DNA of 64,000 nucleotides from Microbacterium sp. ABRD28 (GTDB lineage Bacteria; Actinomycetota; Actinomycetes; Actinomycetales; Microbacteriaceae): positions 1,116,001 to 1,180,000 of the forward strand of contig NZ_CP031015.1 in assembly GCF_003850245.1 (NCBI RefSeq), read 5' to 3'. The notes beneath the pieces were generated by a model, which saw nothing but the letters and a program-made list of their open reading frames with translations, made no database searches and was not told the DNA's origin. The first letter of the stretch is position 1. Each line of letters opens with the position of its first letter. A program made the translations under genes and the position numbers. Of the stretch, positions 17,469 to 26,395 are shown in pieces.

Positions 17469-18400
17469 CCGAGGCCGGCGCGGGCGCGAAGCGCCGCAAC
17501 GTCCCGGCGGAAGAGGTCGAGCTGCGTGCCGCCGCCGTCCGCGGCATCCTTCCGGGCATTGAACGCGCGATGCCAGAGCGCGGCCGCCCACGCCGCTCTC
17601 GTCTCAACCGCATCGAACGGCGCGCCGCGGTGGTGCTCATAGGCGGCGATGAAATCGGCGGCCTGCCCGATCGTGGCGCACCACGCCACGACGCCGGCCG
17701 GCCAGATCGCCGCCACGGCGCCGACGCCTGCGCACTCGGGAAGCGGGGCGAGACTGTCCCAGTCGTGGACGACGTGGATGCGCGTGCCGTGCCACCGGAT
17801 GTTCTGATCCTCGAAATCGGCGTGGACGAGGACCGGTTCACGATCGAGGGTGCGGAGGACCTCGGCGGCATCGCGTCCCGCGTCATCGACGTCGGCCGGA
17901 CCGGGACTGCGAATCTCGCCCCCCGGGCTGTCGCGCTGCGGCCACAGCCGCGAGGCATCGTCACCCCAGTCCACCCAGGCGGGGAGGTCGTGGCGGAGAG
18001 AGGGATGCTGCGCCGCGCCCGGCGCCGCCCGCACGAGGTCGTGGAACACCGCCGCGAAGTCCGACGCGGCGCCGGCGGTGGGGCCCCGGTGTTCGCCGCC
18101 GAGGACGAGGCGCTCGACGCTGACGGCCCGACCGTTCTGCCGGTGCACGGTGCCGAGCGGCTCCGGCACCGGCTGCCCGGCACCGTGCAGCGCCCGCTGT
18201 ACGCCGAGCACACCCTCGAGCCGTGACGAATCGGGGCGTGACTTCACGACGACCTCGTCACCCTCGACGGTGCGCACTCCGACGACCCGGCTCAGGTTGC
18301 CCGTCGAGAAGAGCACCTTCTCGACCTGCGCGCCCAAGACCTCCTGGGGGTCGAGCCCCCCGAGGGCGAGAGCGAGGGTGTCCACCGCATCGTCGCTCAT
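17465..18400 (-). CDS. APH/choline-kinase-fold phosphotransferase
   Basis: A 311-residue protein of the aminoglycoside phosphotransferase fold. VLVHADFEDQNIRW is the catalytic loop (family form H.D....N) and HVVHDWDSLAP carries the metal-binding aspartate. The N-terminal lobe contains VVVKSRPDSSRLEG, with the ATP-binding lysine. These kinases phosphorylate small molecules such as amino sugars, homoserine or antibiotics; the substrate here cannot be told. Start at 18400 is chosen for the AAGGAAC ribosome site. It is a single gene, tail-to-tail with the monooxygenase operon and divergent from the amino-acid importer. Confidence 0.75.
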   Translation of the reverse strand: MSDDAVDTLALALGGLDPQEVLGAQVEKVLFSTGNLSRVVGVRTVEGDEVVVKSRPDSSRLEGVLGVQRALHGAGQPVPEPLGTVHRQNGRAVSVERLVLGGEHRGPTAGAASDFAAVFHDLVRAAPGAAQHPSLRHDLPAWVDWGDDASRLWPQRDSPGGEIRSPGPADVDDAGRDAAEVLRTLDREPVLVHADFEDQNIRWHGTRIHVVHDWDSLAPLPECAGVGAVAAIWPAGVVAWCATIGQAADFIAAYEHHRGAPFDAVETRAAWAAALWHRAFNARKDAADGGGTQLDLFRRDVAALRARAGLG

Positions 18401-18472
18401 TCGGTTCCTTCCGCGTCCAGGACTCACAGCTTCGCACGCTCACTGAATCAAGGAATACTTCTGACGCAAACC

Positions 18473-18501
18473 TGGACAATCTGTAATGCGTGTTACATGA
18501 T
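18473..18501 (+). promoter_or_regulatory. Candidate promoter of the amino-acid importer operon
   Basis: TGGACA (18473-18478) and CATGAT (18496-18501) are 17 bp apart, with 5/6 and 4/6 matches to consensus, giving a start of transcription roughly 40 bp before the ATG at 18549. The spacer contains the TGTAA-N6-TTACA palindrome. Confidence 0.45.
18482..18497. promoter_or_regulatory. Palindromic operator TGTAA-N6-TTACA, likely RpiR-type
   Basis: TGTAATGCGTGTTACA is an inverted repeat with perfect 5-bp arms, flanked by CAATC and GATTG that extend the symmetry with a one-base offset. It lies inside the candidate promoter, a repressor position. The related RpiR-family regulator HexR binds TGTAA..TTACA-type sites, and an RpiR gene closes this gene cluster. 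A degenerate copy occurs at 24834-24849. Confidence 0.55.
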
Positions 18502-18548
18502 TGACCGCGACGCCCGACGATGAGCGCTCCGCAGAAAGGTCCACACCG

Positions 18549-19526
18549 ATGGCACACTTCCCCCGCCCCCACCGCGCGATCCTCGCCGCCACCGCGCTTG
18601 CCGCGAGCGGCGCCCTCCTGGCCGGCTGCGCAGCCGCGGCCGGTTCTGAGAGCGCCTCTTCCGACGGGGCCGCCGGTCCCGTGGACATCCTCGGCATCGA
18701 GGTCGCCGTCGACGACGGCGCCCGCGCGCTCCTGCCCGATGACATCGCCGAGGCCGGCCGTGTCACCGCCGCCACCGACGCGCCCTACGCCCCGTTCGAG
18801 ATGTTCGTCGAGGAGGGCTCCGAAGAGCTCACCGGCGTCGACATCCTCCTCGGGAAGGCGATCGGCGCCAAGCTCGGCATCGACGTCGAGTTCGCCCAGC
18901 AGGGCTTCGACGGCATCATCCCCGCCCTCCAGGCCGGCAACTACGACCTCACCATCTCGGCGATGACCTCGAGCGTCGAGCGTATGGACGTGCTGACGTT
19001 CGTGGACTACTCGGCATCGGGCACCGGCATCCTCACCCGCGCCGGGAATCCCGACGACATCGAGACCTACCTCGACCTCTGCGGCAAGGATGTCGCCGTG
19101 CAGACCGCCACCAGCCAGGTCGAACTGGTCACCGATGTCTGGCAGGCCGAATGCGAGGCCGAGGGTCTCGACCCGATCTCGCTCGCCGAGTTCCCATCGG
19201 ACTCCGATGCCCAGCTGGCGATCACGGCCGGCAAGGCCGTCGCGTCGCTGCTGACCAAGCCCAGTGCCGGTTTCGTCGCCAAGACGACGAACGACGGTGA
19301 GACGTTCATGGTGGTGGAGGACCCCACGGCCCCCAACGGCTACGACGCGACGCTGAACGGGATCGGCGTGCTCAAGGAGAACGAGCAGTTCGCCGAGGCC
19401 ATCCAGGCGGCGCTGCAGAGCCTGATGGACGACGGCACGTACACCACGATCCTCGCCGAGTTCGGCGTCGAGGGCATCGGCGTCGACGCGGCGACCATCA
19501 ACGCCGCCGCCGAGTCCGCCTCCTGA
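18549..19526 (+). CDS. Amino-acid-type ABC transporter substrate-binding lipoprotein
   Basis: A 325-residue lipoprotein: basic N-terminus, hydrophobic core and lipobox LLAGC with Cys27, then a family 3 solute-binding domain (VTAATDAPYAPFEMF, GVDILLGKAIGAKLG, QQGFDGIIPALQAGNYDL). It binds a polar amino acid or small peptide outside the membrane and passes it to the permease encoded next. ATG 18549 follows AGAAAGG. Given the downstream M20 peptidase and cyanophycinase, beta-Asp-Arg, arginine or aspartate are the candidate ligands; this is inference. Confidence 0.88.
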   Translation: MAHFPRPHRAILAATALAASGALLAGCAAAAGSESASSDGAAGPVDILGIEVAVDDGARALLPDDIAEAGRVTAATDAPYAPFEMFVEEGSEELTGVDILLGKAIGAKLGIDVEFAQQGFDGIIPALQAGNYDLTISAMTSSVERMDVLTFVDYSASGTGILTRAGNPDDIETYLDLCGKDVAVQTATSQVELVTDVWQAECEAEGLDPISLAEFPSDSDAQLAITAGKAVASLLTKPSAGFVAKTTNDGETFMVVEDPTAPNGYDATLNGIGVLKENEQFAEAIQAALQSLMDDGTYTTILAEFGVEGIGVDAATINAAAESAS

Positions 19527-19540
19527 GCGGGGGAGCACCG

Positions 19541-20503
19541 ATGGTCACGTCCTCGATCCCGGTCGACACACCCACGCCTCCTCCTCCCGCCCGCGCCGGG
19601 GAGCCCGCGCGCCCGGCGCCCGCACCCATCACCGCGGTGCCCCTCCGGCACCCGGGGCGATGGATCTCCGGCGCAATCGTGGGGATCCTCGCCGCAGCGC
19701 TCCTCCTGGGATTCGCCCAGAACCCCAACCTCGACTGGCCGACGGTGGGGGAGTACCTCTTCGCGCCGCTCACGCTCCAGGGCCTCGCGACGACCATCTT
19801 CCTCACCGTCGCGGCCATGGCGATCGGGCTCGGTGGTGGAGTCGTCGTGGCGATCATGCGCCTCTCGCCCAACCCGGTACTCCGCGTGGTCGCGGGCCTG
19901 TTCGTGTGGGTGTTCCGCGGAACCCCGGTGCTCCTCCAGCTGATCTTCTGGGGCTTCATCGGCGCGTTCCTGCCGAAGATCGTCATCGGCATCCCGTTCA
20001 CGAGCGTGGAATTCTGGTCGGTCTCGACCAGCGACCTCATCCCCGCGACGGTCGCCGCGCTCCTCGCCCTGGGCCTGAACGAGATGGCCTACGCCTCTGA
20101 GATCGTGCGTGCCGGCATCCAGTCGGTCGATCACGGCCAGACCGAGGCTGCGCACTCGCTCGGGATGACCCCGGCGCGCACCATGCGGCGGATCGTGCTC
20201 CCGCAGGCGATGCGCGTGATCGTGCCGCCGATGGGGAACGAGGTCATCACCATGCTGAAGACCACCGCGTTGGTGTCGGTGATCGCGGGGCGCGACCTCA
20301 TGTCGAACCTGCAGGCCGCCTACGCCCAGAACTTCAAGATCATCCCGCTCCTCATCGTCGCCGCGATCTGGTACCTCGCTCTCACGAGCATCCTCGCCGT
20401 GCCGCAGGCCTGGCTCGAGCGCCGCTACGGGCGCGGCGTCGCGGGCACGCGCGAGAGCAGCACTCTCCGACTCCTTCGCACCTGGAAAGGCGGCACGAAA
20501 TGA
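19541..20503 (+). CDS. Amino-acid ABC transporter permease (HisM/GlnP family)
   Basis: The 320-residue permease has a proline-rich cytosolic N-terminus (about 40 residues) and then the membrane domain. [20 protein letters not shown] starts the transport domain, [15 protein letters not shown] is the HisM/GlnP signature, and the EAA loop reads [20 protein letters not shown]. It forms the pore of the polar amino-acid importer. It lies 14 bp after the binding-protein gene and overlaps the ATPase gene by four bases. Confidence 0.9.
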   Translation: MVTSSIPVDTPTPPPPARAGEPARPAPAPITAVPLRHPGRWISGAIVGILAAALLLGFAQNPNLDWPTVGEYLFAPLTLQGLATTIFLTVAAMAIGLGGGVVVAIMRLSPNPVLRVVAGLFVWVFRGTPVLLQLIFWGFIGAFLPKIVIGIPFTSVEFWSVSTSDLIPATVAALLALGLNEMAYASEIVRAGIQSVDHGQTEAAHSLGMTPARTMRRIVLPQAMRVIVPPMGNEVITMLKTTALVSVIAGRDLMSNLQAAYAQNFKIIPLLIVAAIWYLALTSILAVPQAWLERRYGRGVAGTRESSTLRLLRTWKGGTK

Positions 20504-21330
20504 CCACCCCCGTGACCTCACCGGTGCGTGAGCACGCCGCGGCGGCGGCATCCGTCCCCCCGGCATCCGAGACCGCCATCATCGATGCCCGCGATGTGCA
20601 CAAGCGGTTCGGGTCGCTGGAGGTGCTCAAGGGCATCACGCTTCAGGTCGAGCGCGGCCAGGTCGCGTGCCTGCTCGGACCCTCGGGGTCGGGCAAGTCG
20701 ACCTTCCTCCGGTGCATCAACCACCTCGAGAAGATCGACGCCGGGCTCATCCGGGTCGCCGGTCGCACGGTCGGCTACGCCGAACGGGGCGGCAAGTTGT
20801 ACGAGCTGAAGGAGAAGGACGTCGCGCGCCAGCGCCGTGGCGTCGGCATGGTCTTCCAGCGGTTCAACCTCTTCCCGCACATGACGGCGCTGGAGAACAT
20901 CATCGAGGCGCCGACCCAGGTGCGCGGGCAGTCGCGCGCCGCGGCCAGGGAGCGGGCTCATCACCTGCTCGAGCGGGTGGGGCTCGCCGACAAGGCCGGT
21001 GCCTATCCCAGTGCCCTCTCGGGTGGGCAGCAGCAGCGGATCGCCATCGCGCGGGCACTGGCGATGGATCCCGAGGTCATGCTCTTCGACGAGCCGACGT
21101 CGGCGCTCGACCCCGAACTCGTCGGCGACGTGCTGGATGTGATGCGCGATCTCGCTGACTCGGGCATGACGATGATCGTCGTCACGCACGAGATCGGATT
21201 CGCCCGCGAGGTCGGCGACGTGGCGGTCTTCATGGATGGTGGCGTCGTGGTCGAGCAGGGTGATCCGGCTCAGGTGCTCGGTGACCCACGCGAAGCGCGG
21301 ACCCGGGCGTTCTTGGCGAAGGTCCTGTAA
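20500..21330 (+). CDS. Amino-acid ABC transporter ATP-binding protein (GlnQ/HisP family)
   Basis: A 276-residue ATPase with Walker [11 protein letters not shown]-loop [18 protein letters not shown], signature ALSGGQQQR and Walker [15 protein letters not shown]. The FNLFPH segment is diagnostic of the polar amino-acid import group. An unusual 25-residue Ala/Pro-rich N-terminal tail precedes the fold, so the true start could be internal. The stop TAA directly abuts the GTG start of the M20 peptidase (zero spacing), showing that import and peptide hydrolysis are expressed together. Confidence 0.91.
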   Translation: MTTPVTSPVREHAAAAASVPPASETAIIDARDVHKRFGSLEVLKGITLQVERGQVACLLGPSGSGKSTFLRCINHLEKIDAGLIRVAGRTVGYAERGGKLYELKEKDVARQRRGVGMVFQRFNLFPHMTALENIIEAPTQVRGQSRAAARERAHHLLERVGLADKAGAYPSALSGGQQQRIAIARALAMDPEVMLFDEPTSALDPELVGDVLDVMRDLADSGMTMIVVTHEIGFAREVGDVAVFMDGGVVVEQGDPAQVLGDPREARTRAFLAKVL

Positions 21331-22521
21331 GTGCTGTTCCAGACGGATGCCGCGGCGTCGGCATCCGCCGCAGTGCTGCGTGCGTACGCCGACGAGCACC
21401 TCGCACGATATCGGCGGGAGTTGGCGCACCTGGTCGGGATCGACTCGGGGTCGTACTCCCCGGACGGGGTCGACGCCGTAGGTGCGTGGTGTGCGGCCCG
21501 GCTCGACGCGGCCGGGTTCGCCGTCGAGTCCCTGCCGACGCCGGTCGTCGACGGTCGACGCTTCGGCCGCGTCGTGGTGGGTCGACGCCGCGGCACCGGT
21601 ACGCGCCGCATCCTGCTGTTCGCCCACATGGACACCGTCTTCGCCGACGGCACCGCGGACCTGCGCCCCTACCGGGAATCGGGAGGCCGCGCCTTCGGCC
21701 CGGGGGTGAGCGACGACAAGGGTGGGCTGCTCGCCGGGATCCACGCCGCCGATGTGCTGGATCGCGCCGGATACGTCGGGTACGGCGAGCTCATCCTCGC
21801 CTTCACCCCCGACGAGGAGGTCGGGGCGCCCGCCTCCGGCGGTCTGCTCCGAGCCGTGGGGACAGGAGTCGACGCCGCGCTGTGCCTGGAATGCGCGCGG
21901 GAGAACGGCGATGTCGTCATCGCTCGCAAGGGTGTCGCCGATGTGCGTTTCGACGTGTCGGGGCGTGCGGCGCACGCCGGTGTGGAGCCCGAGCGGGGCG
22001 CCGACGCCGCCGTCGAGGCGGCCCGTCTGCTGTTGGACGCGCACGAGCTGGCGCGCGAGGGCGAGGTGACGGTCAACATCGGCGTCGTCGCGGCCGGGGA
22101 TCGGCCCAACGTCGTGCCCGCTGCAGCCCGGCTGAGCGGAGAGGTCCGGGCGTTCGGTGCGGGATCTCTCGAGCAGACGCTGCGCGCGCTCGAGCGGCGC
22201 GCGAACGCGCCGACGGTCGCCGGTGTCGTCACCGCGTTCCGCACGGAGGCACTGTGTCCGCCGCTGGAGCCGACGGCTACGGCGACGCTCTTCACGGCGG
22301 CGCGTGACGTCGCCGCCGAACTCGGCTTCTCTCTCGGCGGCGCGGCAACCGGCGGCGTCTCGGACGCCAACTTCGTCGCGGCGCTCGGCGTTCCGGTCCT
22401 CGACGGATTGGGCCCGATCGGAGGTGACGACCACTCCCCGGCCGAGTGGCTCGATCTCGCCTCGGTTCCCGAACGTGTCGCGCTGCTCGCCGGACTCGTC
22501 GTCCGCATCGCGGAGGGATGA
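21331..22521 (+). CDS. M20-family metallopeptidase (carboxypeptidase/dipeptidase-like)
   Basis: A 396-residue cytosolic zinc peptidase of the M20 glutamate-carboxypeptidase branch. Metal ligands are visible in LLFAHMDTVF (His, Asp), GPGVSDDKGG (bridging Asp), TPDEEVG (catalytic and metal Glu) and LECARENG; the dimerisation domain carries GRAAHAGVEPERGADA. It hydrolyses a dipeptide or N-acylated amino acid. My recollection is that some M20 enzymes cleave the cyanophycin dipeptide beta-Asp-Arg; the adjacent cyanophycinase makes that a good candidate substrate. The GTG start abuts the ATPase stop. Confidence 0.85.
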   Translation: MLFQTDAAASASAAVLRAYADEHLARYRRELAHLVGIDSGSYSPDGVDAVGAWCAARLDAAGFAVESLPTPVVDGRRFGRVVVGRRRGTGTRRILLFAHMDTVFADGTADLRPYRESGGRAFGPGVSDDKGGLLAGIHAADVLDRAGYVGYGELILAFTPDEEVGAPASGGLLRAVGTGVDAALCLECARENGDVVIARKGVADVRFDVSGRAAHAGVEPERGADAAVEAARLLLDAHELAREGEVTVNIGVVAAGDRPNVVPAAARLSGEVRAFGAGSLEQTLRALERRANAPTVAGVVTAFRTEALCPPLEPTATATLFTAARDVAAELGFSLGGAATGGVSDANFVAALGVPVLDGLGPIGGDDHSPAEWLDLASVPERVALLAGLVVRIAEG

Positions 22522-22553
22522 GGGCAGTACTGTCGAGGGCGGAGGTGCCGCAG

Positions 22554-23411
22554 ATGACCGATGCCGGTGTCGCAGAGTCCATCCGGCGCGGGATGGCGGA
22601 CTGTTCGCCCGCCGAGCGCAAGGTCGCTCGGGTGCTGCTCTCCGCCTACCCGTCCGCCGGATTCGAGACGGTGGCACGTCTCGCCGAGCGTGCGGGGGTG
22701 AGCGGTCCCACCGTGCTGCGGTTCGTGCATCGCCTCGGTTATCGGGGGTTCCCCGATTTCCAGGAGGCCCTCCGCCACGACCTCGACGAGCGTTCGGCGT
22801 CGCCGCTGCGCATCCTCGCGTCGCGCCCGCCCTCCGATTCCGAACCACAGAGCCTGCGCGACCGGGCCGCGGCGATCACCACGGGAACGGTGCAGCGCAC
22901 GTTCGACGAGGTGAACACCCATGACCTCGAGCGCTGCGTGGAGCTCGTCTCTCACGCCTCCGGCTCGGTGGTCATCGCCGGCGGACGCTACAGCAACCTG
23001 CTCGGTCGCATTCTGGCACTGCACCTGGAGCAACTCCGCCCGCGGGTGCGGATGCTCTCCGACCAACCGTCCGCGCGGGCGGCGATGGTCGACGACCTCG
23101 GGCGGCGGGACGTCGTGGTGCTGTTCGACTACCGACGCTACGAGGAGGCCACGCTTCGGCTCGCGAGGCTCGCGCGCGAGCGCCACGCCGTCCTGGTGCT
23201 GTTCACCGATACGTTCCTCTCGCCGATCGCGTCGGAAGCCGACGTGGTGCTCGCGAGCGAAACGGCCGCCCCGTCGCCGTTCGACGCCCTGACGCCCGCG
23301 CTCGCACTCATCGAGACGGTGGTCGCCGGCTGCTTCGAGCGCCTCGGCGACGCGGCGGTGGACCGGATGGCGCGGGCCGACCGGGCCGCCGCCGATCTCG
23401 GTCTCTACTGA
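22554..23411 (+). CDS. RpiR/MurR-family transcriptional regulator
   Basis: A 285-residue regulator with an N-terminal HTH_6 domain (CSPAERKVARVLLS, then VARLAERAGVSGPTVLRFVH) and a C-terminal SIS domain (about residues 105-250; GSVVIAGGRYSNLLGRILA). SIS domains usually sense phosphosugars, but here the neighbours handle amino acids or peptides. ATG 22554 is selected for GGAGG at 22541-22545 with eight-base spacing; ATG 22518, overlapping the M20 stop, is possible. It probably controls this operon and the cyanophycinase/decarboxylase pair through the TTACA-containing sites. Confidence 0.87.
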   Translation: MTDAGVAESIRRGMADCSPAERKVARVLLSAYPSAGFETVARLAERAGVSGPTVLRFVHRLGYRGFPDFQEALRHDLDERSASPLRILASRPPSDSEPQSLRDRAAAITTGTVQRTFDEVNTHDLERCVELVSHASGSVVIAGGRYSNLLGRILALHLEQLRPRVRMLSDQPSARAAMVDDLGRRDVVVLFDYRRYEEATLRLARLARERHAVLVLFTDTFLSPIASEADVVLASETAAPSPFDALTPALALIETVVAGCFERLGDAAVDRMARADRAAADLGLY

Positions 23412-23413
23412 GT

Positions 23414-23445
23414 TCGGGGCGCCCCGCGAAGGCGGGACGCCCCGA
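23414..23445. terminator. Bidirectional hairpin terminator
   Basis: TCGGGGCG-C-CCCGC pairs with GCGGG-A-CGCCCCGA around a GAAG loop: 13 base pairs with one mismatch. It lies between the convergent RpiR and cyanophycinase genes. No clear T-run follows on either side. Confidence 0.7.
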
Positions 23446-23461
23446 GCAAGGCCGCGCGCGG

Positions 23462-24769
23462 TCAGTCGGCGACGCGGATGTCCATCCGGAGGTCGGAGAA
23501 CGACACGGCGCCCGCGGGAGTCGTCCAGACGTCGGTCTTCCGGTCGCGCGTGAGCACGGTCTCGAACCGCGGCTCACCCTCGAAGCTCACACCCGTGCCG
23601 ACGCCGGTCCGTGACGCGGCGACCTCCCGGGCCAGATCGCGTAGGGAGTAGACGCCGCCGTCGCCGTCGATCGAGTCCCAGACATCCGTGCGTACGGCCG
23701 CATCGGCGCCCCGGGGCTTCAGCTTCTTCGCGCCGCGCGCGTCTTCGACCTCGGCCCGACCGCGCAGGTCGATCTCGTCTCCGGCGCTGGCGTAGCTCCA
23801 CCGCACGTTCTCGATCCCGGTGTCGGTGACCGTCGCGCGGGTCACGTCGAGGATCGAGGCGCCGTGTTCGCCGATCACGCGCCCCTCGTGGTCATCGCGG
23901 TCGAGCACCACCGCCGTGGTCTCGTCGACGCCGAGGACGTACGGGTTCCCCGTCTCGAGCGCCAGCTTCGCCGCGCGCCCCTGCCGGCCCCACGTCGTGA
24001 AGTGGCTGTCGAGGAGCACGCCGTCCACGAAGCCGAAACCGCCGAAGGGGAGGTACCCCAGGGCGGTGGCGTCGTCGAGATAGCCGGGGGTCGCACCGTC
24101 GCGCAGCGCCTGGTAGGACTCACCGCCCGTGATCATGTCGGCGCCCTGCTGGATCGTCAAGCCCGCGCTCACGCCGGCCACGACCCCGCGACCTGCAACC
24201 TGACGGATCGCCGTCATCGCCGGAGTATCGGTGCACGAGGTGAAGGCTTCGAGCTCGGCGTCGTCGCAGGTGAACAGCGTCCGGACGTATCGCATCTGAT
24301 CGCCACCGCCGAAGAACACGCCCGTCGAGGCCGCGATCTGCGCCGCCACCTCGGGATCGGAGGCGCGCGCCGGGTAGTAGGCGTCTCCGTCGTAGTCGGC
24401 ACGGGTGTCGATCGGCACGGCGTAGGTGTCCGCGCCGAAGCGGCCGAAGAGCTCGGCGTAGTAGAGCCCGTTGGCTGCGGCGTTGTTGAGCGTCGCGTCG
24501 GCGGCTTCGGCGGGGGTCCGCGCCGTCGACGACGCCGCCGTCACGATCGCGATCCGCGCACGCGCGGGTCCGGTTCCGTCGGGGTCTGCGAGGTCGACGA
24601 TCGTCTGGAGGATCTCTGCGTTCTCCTTGAGATTGCCGCCGATGAGAACGGCATGCGGGTCGAGGGGCTTCGACCGGTTCAGCGGGGCGGCGGTCGCAGG
24701 GGCGGCGACGCCGACGATCATGGCGCAGGATAGAGCGAGAACGCCCCACGTGCGAGCGGATGAGGTCAC
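23462..24769 (-). CDS. Secreted cyanophycinase (peptidase S51)
   Basis: A 435-residue S51 serine peptidase with a signal peptide (hydrophobic core VLALSCAMIVGVA, cleavage after ATA near residue 27). Family landmarks are FFGGGDQMRYVRTL, the nucleophile Ser201 in GVSAGLTIQQGAD, LLDSHFTTWGRQGR and LGVDETTAVVLD. Cyanophycinases release beta-Asp-Arg dipeptides from the storage polymer cyanophycin, and the signal peptide makes this an extracellular CphE-like form for foreign polymer. GTG 24769 is chosen for GAAGGAG at five-base spacing and because the signal begins there. The C-terminal 130 residues are an extension of unknown role. No cyanophycin synthetase is present in the window. Confidence 0.85.
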   Translation of the reverse strand: MTSSARTWGVLALSCAMIVGVAAPATAAPLNRSKPLDPHAVLIGGNLKENAEILQTIVDLADPDGTGPARARIAIVTAASSTARTPAEAADATLNNAAANGLYYAELFGRFGADTYAVPIDTRADYDGDAYYPARASDPEVAAQIAASTGVFFGGGDQMRYVRTLFTCDDAELEAFTSCTDTPAMTAIRQVAGRGVVAGVSAGLTIQQGADMITGGESYQALRDGATPGYLDDATALGYLPFGGFGFVDGVLLDSHFTTWGRQGRAAKLALETGNPYVLGVDETTAVVLDRDDHEGRVIGEHGASILDVTRATVTDTGIENVRWSYASAGDEIDLRGRAEVEDARGAKKLKPRGADAAVRTDVWDSIDGDGGVYSLRDLAREVAASRTGVGTGVSFEGEPRFETVLTRDRKTDVWTTPAGAVSFSDLRMDIRVAD

Positions 24770-24804
24770 GGTTTCTCCTTCGAAACGACGACGGTGAAAT
24801 GTAC

Positions 24805-24821
24805 GATACGGATTCGGTATC
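24805..24821. repeat. Imperfect palindrome GATAC-N7-GTATC
   Basis: GATAC and GTATC form perfect 5-bp arms in the divergent control region, 36 bp before the cyanophycinase start. This may be an operator or a chance repeat. Confidence 0.3.
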
Positions 24822-24833
24822 TTCATGACTGAA

Positions 24834-24849
24834 GCTAACGCACATTACA
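24834..24849. promoter_or_regulatory. Second copy of the RpiR-type operator (degenerate)
   Basis: GCTAA-CGCACA-TTACA matches the site at 18482-18497 as TAA-Y-GC-RYR-TTACATGA over 17 bp, every difference being a transition. The left arm has decayed from TGTAA to GCTAA. It lies between the divergent cyanophycinase and decarboxylase genes, so one site could control both. TTACAT (24845-24850) could also act as a -10 box, 17 bp after TTCATG (24822-24827). Confidence 0.45.
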
Positions 24850-24871
24850 TGACGACGGAAGAGGTCTCCCG

Positions 24872-26281
24872 ATGACGCGAGCGCCCGAATTGCCCTCCTC
24901 GGGCCTCGACACCGCCGCGCGGATGCACGCGATCACCCCGCAGACGACGGCCGTCGTCGACCAGGTCCTCGAATATGCGCGTCGGCGCGCGCTCTACTCC
25001 GACGTGCCCCTCGATCGCGCGATGCGCCTGGCAGACCTCCGCCGGCTCGCCGGCGACTCCATCCGACCCGACGGCATGGGGTCCGAGCGCGCCCTTGCGC
25101 TGTTCGAGCACGTGCTCGCTCCCGCCTGCCTGTCGACCGATCACCCCGGTTACCTCTCCTTCATCCCGTCGGCGCCGTCGAAGGCCGCGTTGGCGTTCGA
25201 TGTCGTCGTATCGGCATCCGCGATCTACGGCGGCTCGTGGATGGAGGGCTCGGGGGCGGTCTTCGCCGAGAACGAGGTGCTCCGGTGGCTCGCCGCCGAG
25301 TTCGGCCTCCCCGCCTCGGCGGGCGGGGTGTTCGTGCAGGGCGGGACCATCGGAAACCTCTCCGCCCTCGTCACGGCGCGTGACCACGCGCGCCGGCGCG
25401 CCGCCGACACCGAGCGGCCGGCTCCCGCCCGCTGGGCCGTGGTCTGCAGCGCCGAGGCGCACTCGTCGATCGCGTCGGCCGCCGCCGTGATGGATGTCGA
25501 CGTGCTGACCGCGGCCGTGGGTGACGACGGCAAGCTGCACGGCGCGGCCGTGCGCGCGGTGCTGGACGACCACGGCGATCGGGTGTTCGCCGTGGTCGCG
25601 ACAGCCGGAACGACGAACTTCGGCATCGTCGACGACATCGCCTCGATCGCCGACGCGGCCAAGGACGCCGGGGTGTGGTTCCACGTCGACGGCGCCTACG
25701 GACTCGCGGCGATGCTCTCGCCCGCCTCGCGACCGCTGTTCGCCGGCGTGGAGCAGGCCGATTCGGTCATCGTCGACCCGCACAAGTGGCTGTTCGCCCC
25801 CTTCGACGCCTGCGCCCTGATCTACCGCGACCCGGTGCCGGCGATCCAGGCGCACACCCAGAAGGCCGAGTACCTCGACACCCTCACCGACTCGCTCGAC
25901 TGGAACCCCTCCGACCTCGCCATTCAGCTCACCCGACGCGCCCGCGGCCTGCCGCTGTGGTTCTCGCTCGCCGTGCACGGCACCGAGCAGTACCGCACGA
26001 CGATCGCCGATGCGGTCTCGCGGGCGAAGCGTCTCGCCGACGACATCCGCCGTCGCCCCGGCCTCACCCTCGTCCGCGAGCCCGACCTGTCGGTGGTGGT
26101 GTTCCGCCGTGAGGGGTGGTCGCTCGCCGACTACGAGGCGTGGTCGGACAGGCTGCTCGACGAGCAGCGCGCGTTCGTCGTGCCGAGTTCGCACCGGGGC
26201 GAGCCCGTGCTGCGGATCGCCCTCATCTCACCGCTCACCACCGACGAGCTGCTCGGCGAGATCCTCGACTCGCTGGTCTGA
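24872..26281 (+). CDS. Group II PLP-dependent amino-acid decarboxylase
   Basis: A 469-residue enzyme of the aromatic-amino-acid/glutamate/aspartate decarboxylase group. GGSWMEGSGAVFAENEVLRW and VQGGTIGNLSALVTAR shape the PLP phosphate pocket, HVDGAYG contains the aspartate that pairs with the pyridine nitrogen, and DPHKWLF holds the PLP lysine. It removes the alpha-carboxylate of an amino acid; aromatic amino acids, aspartate, glutamate and diaminobutyrate are all used in this group. It shares a control region with the divergent cyanophycinase gene, so a product of cyanophycin such as aspartate is one possible substrate. GAAGAGG precedes the ATG. Confidence 0.83.
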   Translation: MTRAPELPSSGLDTAARMHAITPQTTAVVDQVLEYARRRALYSDVPLDRAMRLADLRRLAGDSIRPDGMGSERALALFEHVLAPACLSTDHPGYLSFIPSAPSKAALAFDVVVSASAIYGGSWMEGSGAVFAENEVLRWLAAEFGLPASAGGVFVQGGTIGNLSALVTARDHARRRAADTERPAPARWAVVCSAEAHSSIASAAAVMDVDVLTAAVGDDGKLHGAAVRAVLDDHGDRVFAVVATAGTTNFGIVDDIASIADAAKDAGVWFHVDGAYGLAAMLSPASRPLFAGVEQADSVIVDPHKWLFAPFDACALIYRDPVPAIQAHTQKAEYLDTLTDSLDWNPSDLAIQLTRRARGLPLWFSLAVHGTEQYRTTIADAVSRAKRLADDIRRRPGLTLVREPDLSVVVFRREGWSLADYEAWSDRLLDEQRAFVVPSSHRGEPVLRIALISPLTTDELLGEILDSLV

Positions 26282-26395
26282 CCCTGCCTCTTCGGTCGTC
26301 GGGGCCGACTCCTTCCGCCGCGACCGACCGCGTCACGACAGGTCTCGGCCGCGCGGGTGGGTCTCGACGTGCCGAGCGGCTGCGCCCTGCGTCCG

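Noticed and set aside
17465..18400. Aminoglycoside resistance kinase
   Set aside because: The fold is right but the catalytic loop and length fit many metabolic kinases, so resistance cannot be claimed.
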